Translations under genes and position numbers: made by a program | Part shown: positions 4,832 to 7,705 of the stretch, in pieces | How positions within the stretch are numbered: position 1 is the stretch's first letter | Layout: each line of letters starts with the position of its first letter | The notes under the pieces: model-generated | What the model was told of the DNA's origin: nothing | The model's input: only the letters and a program-made list of their open reading frames with translations | Databases searched by the model: none | Source of the DNA: an uncultured Gammaproteobacteria bacterium | GTDB taxonomy: Bacteria > Pseudomonadota > Gammaproteobacteria > Coxiellales > Coxiellaceae | Assembly (NCBI GenBank): GCA_903870185.1 | Contig: CAIQCE010000006.1 | Span: 1 to 7,705 of the forward strand | Length of the DNA stretch: 7,705 nucleotides | Reading direction: 5' to 3'

Positions 4832-7561
4832 ATGCCAGCTGTACTAACTAAATTAGAGACCGATTTGATCGATAGAGCGATCGATGAGCATTTTTCTGCG
4901 CAGAAATTTTCTATTGAAGAACAAAAGCCTAAGATTAGTGAAGTCATTTGCCGATATATGGCTCGCGAGCGGGAGCTTTTCCCTGAGGGAGATTTTACCC
5001 TTGACCGGCTTAAAGGCTTGGTCGCTTCTCTTTGCAGTCCTCAAACAGCCGCGATGGGTGAGTATGTGGATTGGGCTATATCAACTAAAAAAGTTGCAGC
5101 TGATGGTGGGTTAGAGCGATTATTTAACCGCCATGGGCGACTTTATGATGCGAAGGAGGGTGTTGTTGAACTCGCAAGGTCGCAGCTGCAAATTAAGGGG
5201 GGCACCCCTGCAAAACGATTTCCCGAACAACATAAATTAGCAGTAAGTCATCTTAAAGATTCTGATGCCACTAATAAGGTAATGCCTGCCTTATTGATAG
5301 AGCATTATCAGCAATTGGGTCAAGTGTTTGAAGGAGTTGAATCTCGTGAGGAATTGGAAGGGCGTTTAGCTAAATGGTTTGCAAAGGCCATTAATTTAGG
5401 CACACTCTACCTTGATTATATTTTAGTTAATAATTCTAAGCTGAGTCAGGAACTGGTAGTGAGAGCTAAGGATAATTACCCACGTAAAGATGGCCGTCCT
5501 TATACTGAAGCTCGTGTGGTCGCTGAGATACTGACTTCATTGAATATGGCCGTGAGTTCAGCTGTTAGACCCCCTAATACTCTTGCGGGGAATTTACTAG
5601 GCGATTCAGTATATGGATTAGCGGGTGAGTTTTGTGCGGCACATATCTTGAATTCCGTGGAGAAATGCGTCACTGAACCGGAACCGGGCCATTTTGGAAT
5701 CGTTGAAAAGCTAGCTCAAATATTAAGAAATATTGAACCTGATGTGAAAGATTCTAATCCTATACAAGAAGCTAAAACCACTATCCGTACCCGACTGTAT
5801 GGAAGATTTCAATATGTCATCCCAATACTCTTAGCTTCGCGAATATTTAATTCTAAAAATGCTGTAGAAATAGATCAAAAAATAATATTACTTTCAAAAG
5901 TTTTGCGGCCTGTAGAATATCGGTTAATTTTCCAGCCTGGGGATATGAAGTTCATAGATATTAAGTCTTTAATAATGCGTTGGAGCAGTGATAAGACTTT
6001 AGAGCCAGCTATTTATTTAAATACACTTAGAGCTATATTATCTATTCGCTCTCCAGAAGAATCTCAGGAAATTTTTTCAGGAATGAGTTTGATTGGTCTT
6101 TTACCTTTAATCAAGTATTGGGGTGCTGATCAAGGTTCACCTGATTATGTATTTTATCAAAAAGCACGCCAGGAACTATCCTTAAGGATAGAAAAAAGCC
6201 TTCACGATTATTTGGCTGGAAAAGGCATTAAAGCACCTTATAAGCCTGAAGATTTTGAATTGCCTGATGCAAAGCTTAGTTTAATGCAGCGTGGTGAAAG
6301 AAATATTCGTTACGCTTATGAGATTTTAGAATTGCTAAATGGCTTGAAAAAAGTGCCTGCTGCTCAGTATCAACAGGCTTATAATTTAGTGATGAAGCGG
6401 ATCGATGCAATTAAACAAAAGACCGAGATTCGAGGCAAGCGTGTACTAGGCCGACAAAGCAGTGATTTAGCAGAAGTATTGTCATCTATCACCCTTCCTT
6501 ATGATCAGAAGCAAACAGGTCATTTGCCTGCAGAGATGAAGGACAATATTGATTCTATAAACAAAATGTCAGCTGAACATGATAGAGCTCGCGGTCATTG
6601 GATGAGCTATTTGGGTAAGCGGATTTGGAACTGGGTCGCACAAAATCCCTATGCTGCACTGTTTGCTGCTTTAGTGCTGGCGGTTGCGATCATGGCGATT
6701 GTTTTGACCGGCGGTTTTGGAGCGATTCCTGCTGTCGTTGGAACAGTTGCATCCCTAGGCTTAAGTGGGCCAGCTTCAACCGGTATTATTGTTACCGCTC
6801 TCGCTGTAGGTGTCATTTCGGCGGAAGTCATGTTGAATGCACGTCACACTGCTGATGCTCGTATTCGAAGAGCTTTAGGAGAGGAAAATAAGCTGCAAGT
6901 GGAAGCGGTGCCTCCTGTTTCAGCTCAAGCCCCTGCACCAGTAGTATTAGTGCCTTTGGCTGCATTGACAGCAAGTCGATTAGGTTCAGATCCTGGGTCT
7001 CTGGCTGATTCGCAAGTGAGAATGGTTTTAGATGGTAGTGAGCCTGCATCTATTTCTCGAACATCAGAAGGTACTGCTGGGGGTGAAACTGGTCTGCCGT
7101 TGGGTGATCCATCCAGTTTAGTACAGACACAGGTTTCTGGACAGGCTGCTCCTGGAGTTCCCCTGAGTTTAGATGAAGGTTTAGTAATGGGTGGTGCTGG
7201 TGATTTAGCAGAATCTCCTGAATTTAGGCCTGGAAGCAAACTTATGGTTTCCACTGCTGCGAGAAGAAGTACACCTGATGCAGCAACGGTGCCTGAGAAG
7301 CTACCAGGTTCAACTGTAAGAGGTAGGGCTCATAGTGGAGATCTTCCACAAAATACAGGCAGCATGAGTGGGAGAGGGATAGCGGATGCTACGCTCAGAG
7401 GAGGTGTAAATCTACCTCCAATGGCACCGGCGCCCTCCGCCGAGGTGACTTGCTTAAGCAGGGGAAGAAGCGTCTCTTCGCCTTCAGGTCCATCTAAGCA
7501 GCATGTGCCTCAACCAGAAGTTCTTTCAGAGGTTCCTGCAGTGGGATTGAGACCCTCATAG
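4832..7561 (+). CDS. Paralogue of ORF-A with membrane hairpin and long disordered tail, candidate effector (ORF-B)
   Basis: This 909-residue protein matches no family I can name, but it is a shorter, collinear relative of ORF-A. Residues 148-240 hold the helical module with WFAKAIN-x3-LYLDY (182-196), aligning with ORF-A 587-601. Residues about 447-668 hold the shared C-terminal block: EKSL (454-457), QSSDLAEVL (542-550), NWVAQN (600-605) and LTGGF (625-629), the last at exactly the same distance as in ORF-A. Hydrophobic segments at about 608-625 and 650-667, with a further apolar Gly/Ala-rich stretch between, make a probable membrane hairpin. The last 240 residues are rich in Pro, Ser, Gly and Ala, low in aromatics and probably disordered; they contain an imperfect repeat (SDPGSLADSQV and GDPSSLVQTQV). 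The extreme C-terminus ends VGLRPS and lacks ORF-A's acidic cluster. No signal peptide is seen. Secretion and function are inferred only. Confidence 0.92.
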   Translation: MPAVLTKLETDLIDRAIDEHFSAQKFSIEEQKPKISEVICRYMARERELFPEGDFTLDRLKGLVASLCSPQTAAMGEYVDWAISTKKVAADGGLERLFNRHGRLYDAKEGVVELARSQLQIKGGTPAKRFPEQHKLAVSHLKDSDATNKVMPALLIEHYQQLGQVFEGVESREELEGRLAKWFAKAINLGTLYLDYILVNNSKLSQELVVRAKDNYPRKDGRPYTEARVVAEILTSLNMAVSSAVRPPNTLAGNLLGDSVYGLAGEFCAAHILNSVEKCVTEPEPGHFGIVEKLAQILRNIEPDVKDSNPIQEAKTTIRTRLYGRFQYVIPILLASRIFNSKNAVEIDQKIILLSKVLRPVEYRLIFQPGDMKFIDIKSLIMRWSSDKTLEPAIYLNTLRAILSIRSPEESQEIFSGMSLIGLLPLIKYWGADQGSPDYVFYQKARQELSLRIEKSLHDYLAGKGIKAPYKPEDFELPDAKLSLMQRGERNIRYAYEILELLNGLKKVPAAQYQQAYNLVMKRIDAIKQKTEIRGKRVLGRQSSDLAEVLSSITLPYDQKQTGHLPAEMKDNIDSINKMSAEHDRARGHWMSYLGKRIWNWVAQNPYAALFAALVLAVAIMAIVLTGGFGAIPAVVGTVASLGLSGPASTGIIVTALAVGVISAEVMLNARHTADARIRRALGEENKLQVEAVPPVSAQAPAPVVLVPLAALTASRLGSDPGSLADSQVRMVLDGSEPASISRTSEGTAGGETGLPLGDPSSLVQTQVSGQAAPGVPLSLDEGLVMGGAGDLAESPEFRPGSKLMVSTAARRSTPDAATVPEKLPGSTVRGRAHSGDLPQNTGSMSGRGIADATLRGGVNLPPMAPAPSAEVTCLSRGRSVSSPSGPSKQHVPQPEVLSEVPAVGLRPS

Positions 7562-7563
7562 AT

Positions 7564-7704
7564 TTAAATGTGAGTATTTTTGTGGGTTGATCCCAATGTA
7601 GGTTGGCCCCAAGCGTAGCGCGGGCCATATATGGACTCATCCGTTTTGAGAAGGATTTTTTTGTGTTGACCGATAAGAGAAGTGACTGCGTTCATATATT
7701 CGGC
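7564..7704 (-). CDS. Doubtful 3' end of a minus-strand frame entering from the right edge
   Basis: Reading the minus strand from 7704, 46 codons are open before a TAA at 7566-7564. The first part (AEYMNAVTSLIGQHKKILL) looks like an amphipathic helix; the later part (YGPRYAWGQPTLG) is simply the translation of the palindromic repeat. An open stretch of this length is not rare by chance, and a plus-strand terminator overlaps it. It could be the tail of a convergent gene that has run into a repeat, or nothing. The sequence beyond the window would decide. Confidence 0.2.
   Translation of the reverse strand, partial: AEYMNAVTSLIGQHKKILLKTDESIYGPRYAWGQPTLGSTHKNTHI
7597..7627. repeat. Palindromic intergenic repeat (REP/MITE-like)
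   Basis: TGTAGGTTGGCCC begins an imperfect palindrome: TGGCCC (7604-7609) pairs with GGGCCA (7622-7627), and inside it GCG (7613-7615) pairs with CGC (7619-7621) around a TAG loop, leaving CAA bulged. The pattern TGTAGGTTGG...AGCGnAGCG...CC resembles the short palindromes dispersed between genes in many gammaproteobacteria. Only one copy is in the window, so membership of a repeat family rests on recollection of the motif. Confidence 0.5.
7639..7662 (+). terminator. Probable Rho-independent terminator after ORF-B
   Basis: ATCC-G-TT, loop TTGAG, AA-GGAT forms a six-pair stem with one bulged G, followed directly by an unbroken run of T (7656-7662, seven T counting the last stem base). The stem is AT-rich and weak, but the U-tract is good and the position, 78 bases past the ORF-B stop, is suitable for ending the ORF-A/ORF-B transcript. 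No other terminator-like structure is visible between tadA and this point. Confidence 0.45.
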
Positions 7705-7705
7705 A

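Noticed and set aside
4868..4885. Two ATCGAT copies separated by six bases near the start of ORF-B, able to form a hairpin.
   Set aside because: The sequence is explained by the codons for L-I-D-R-A-I-D, and each copy is itself a palindrome, so pairing is expected by chance.
6925..7254. 109-codon open frame on the minus strand opposite the ORF-B tail.
   Set aside because: It mirrors the Pro/Ser/Gly-rich tail of ORF-B, has no ribosome binding site of note and no recognisable domain; it is a shadow of the coding strand.
7625..7634. CCATATATGG, identical in form to a eukaryotic CArG box.
   Set aside because: In bacterial intergenic DNA such a 10-base match is most simply chance or part of the palindromic repeat; no mechanism links it to host transcription.
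7666..7700. Promoter at the right edge (TTGACC with TATATT).
   Set aside because: The spacing is about 23 bases, too long for a sigma-70 promoter, and no downstream gene is visible.

Overview
The window looks like a chromosomal segment of an intracellular-type gammaproteobacterium, most likely of the order Legionellales (Legionella, Coxiella, Berkiella or Aquicella-like). Three things suggest this. The GuaA and TadA sequences are close to gammaproteobacterial ones. The composition is moderately AT-rich. A housekeeping pair is followed directly by two very large, unrecognised proteins with the hallmarks of Dot/Icm (type IVB) effectors. The order-level assignment is an inference, and no species can be named from the sequence alone.

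Layout, all genes on the plus strand. Positions 1-867 hold the C-terminal 288 residues of GMP synthase (guaA), cut by the window start just inside its ATP-pyrophosphatase P-loop. tadA (867-1307, tRNA adenosine deaminase) overlaps the guaA stop codon by one base (TAATG) and is almost certainly translated from the same mRNA. Five bases after the tadA stop lies a perfect match to the PmrA box, CTTAAT-N5-CTTAAG (1312-1328). It overlaps the -35 of a plausible promoter whose -10 is TAGAAT. The 1128-residue protein ORF-A (1379-4765) follows. After a 66-base gap containing an extended -10 promoter and a strong ribosome binding site comes the 909-residue protein ORF-B (4832-7561). The last 144 bases hold a palindromic repeat of the kind scattered between gammaproteobacterial genes, a probable Rho-independent terminator, and a doubtful open frame on the minus strand that enters from the right edge.

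The main observation is that ORF-A and ORF-B are divergent tandem paralogues. They share a collinear set of motifs: W-x-[SA]-[RK]-A-[LI]-N-x3-LY-x-[DE]-Y, then a QSSxLAxxL block, then NWVAQN followed at identical spacing by LTGGF inside a hydrophobic hairpin, then a long polar or disordered tail. ORF-A carries a second, more divergent N-terminal copy of the first module. ORF-A also has an acidic cluster close to its C-terminus that resembles the E-block of Dot/Icm substrates. With the PmrA box, this supports a testable hypothesis: a locus-duplicated family of PmrA-regulated, membrane-hairpin effectors of unknown biochemical activity inserted downstream of guaA-tadA. I recognise no catalytic domain in either protein.
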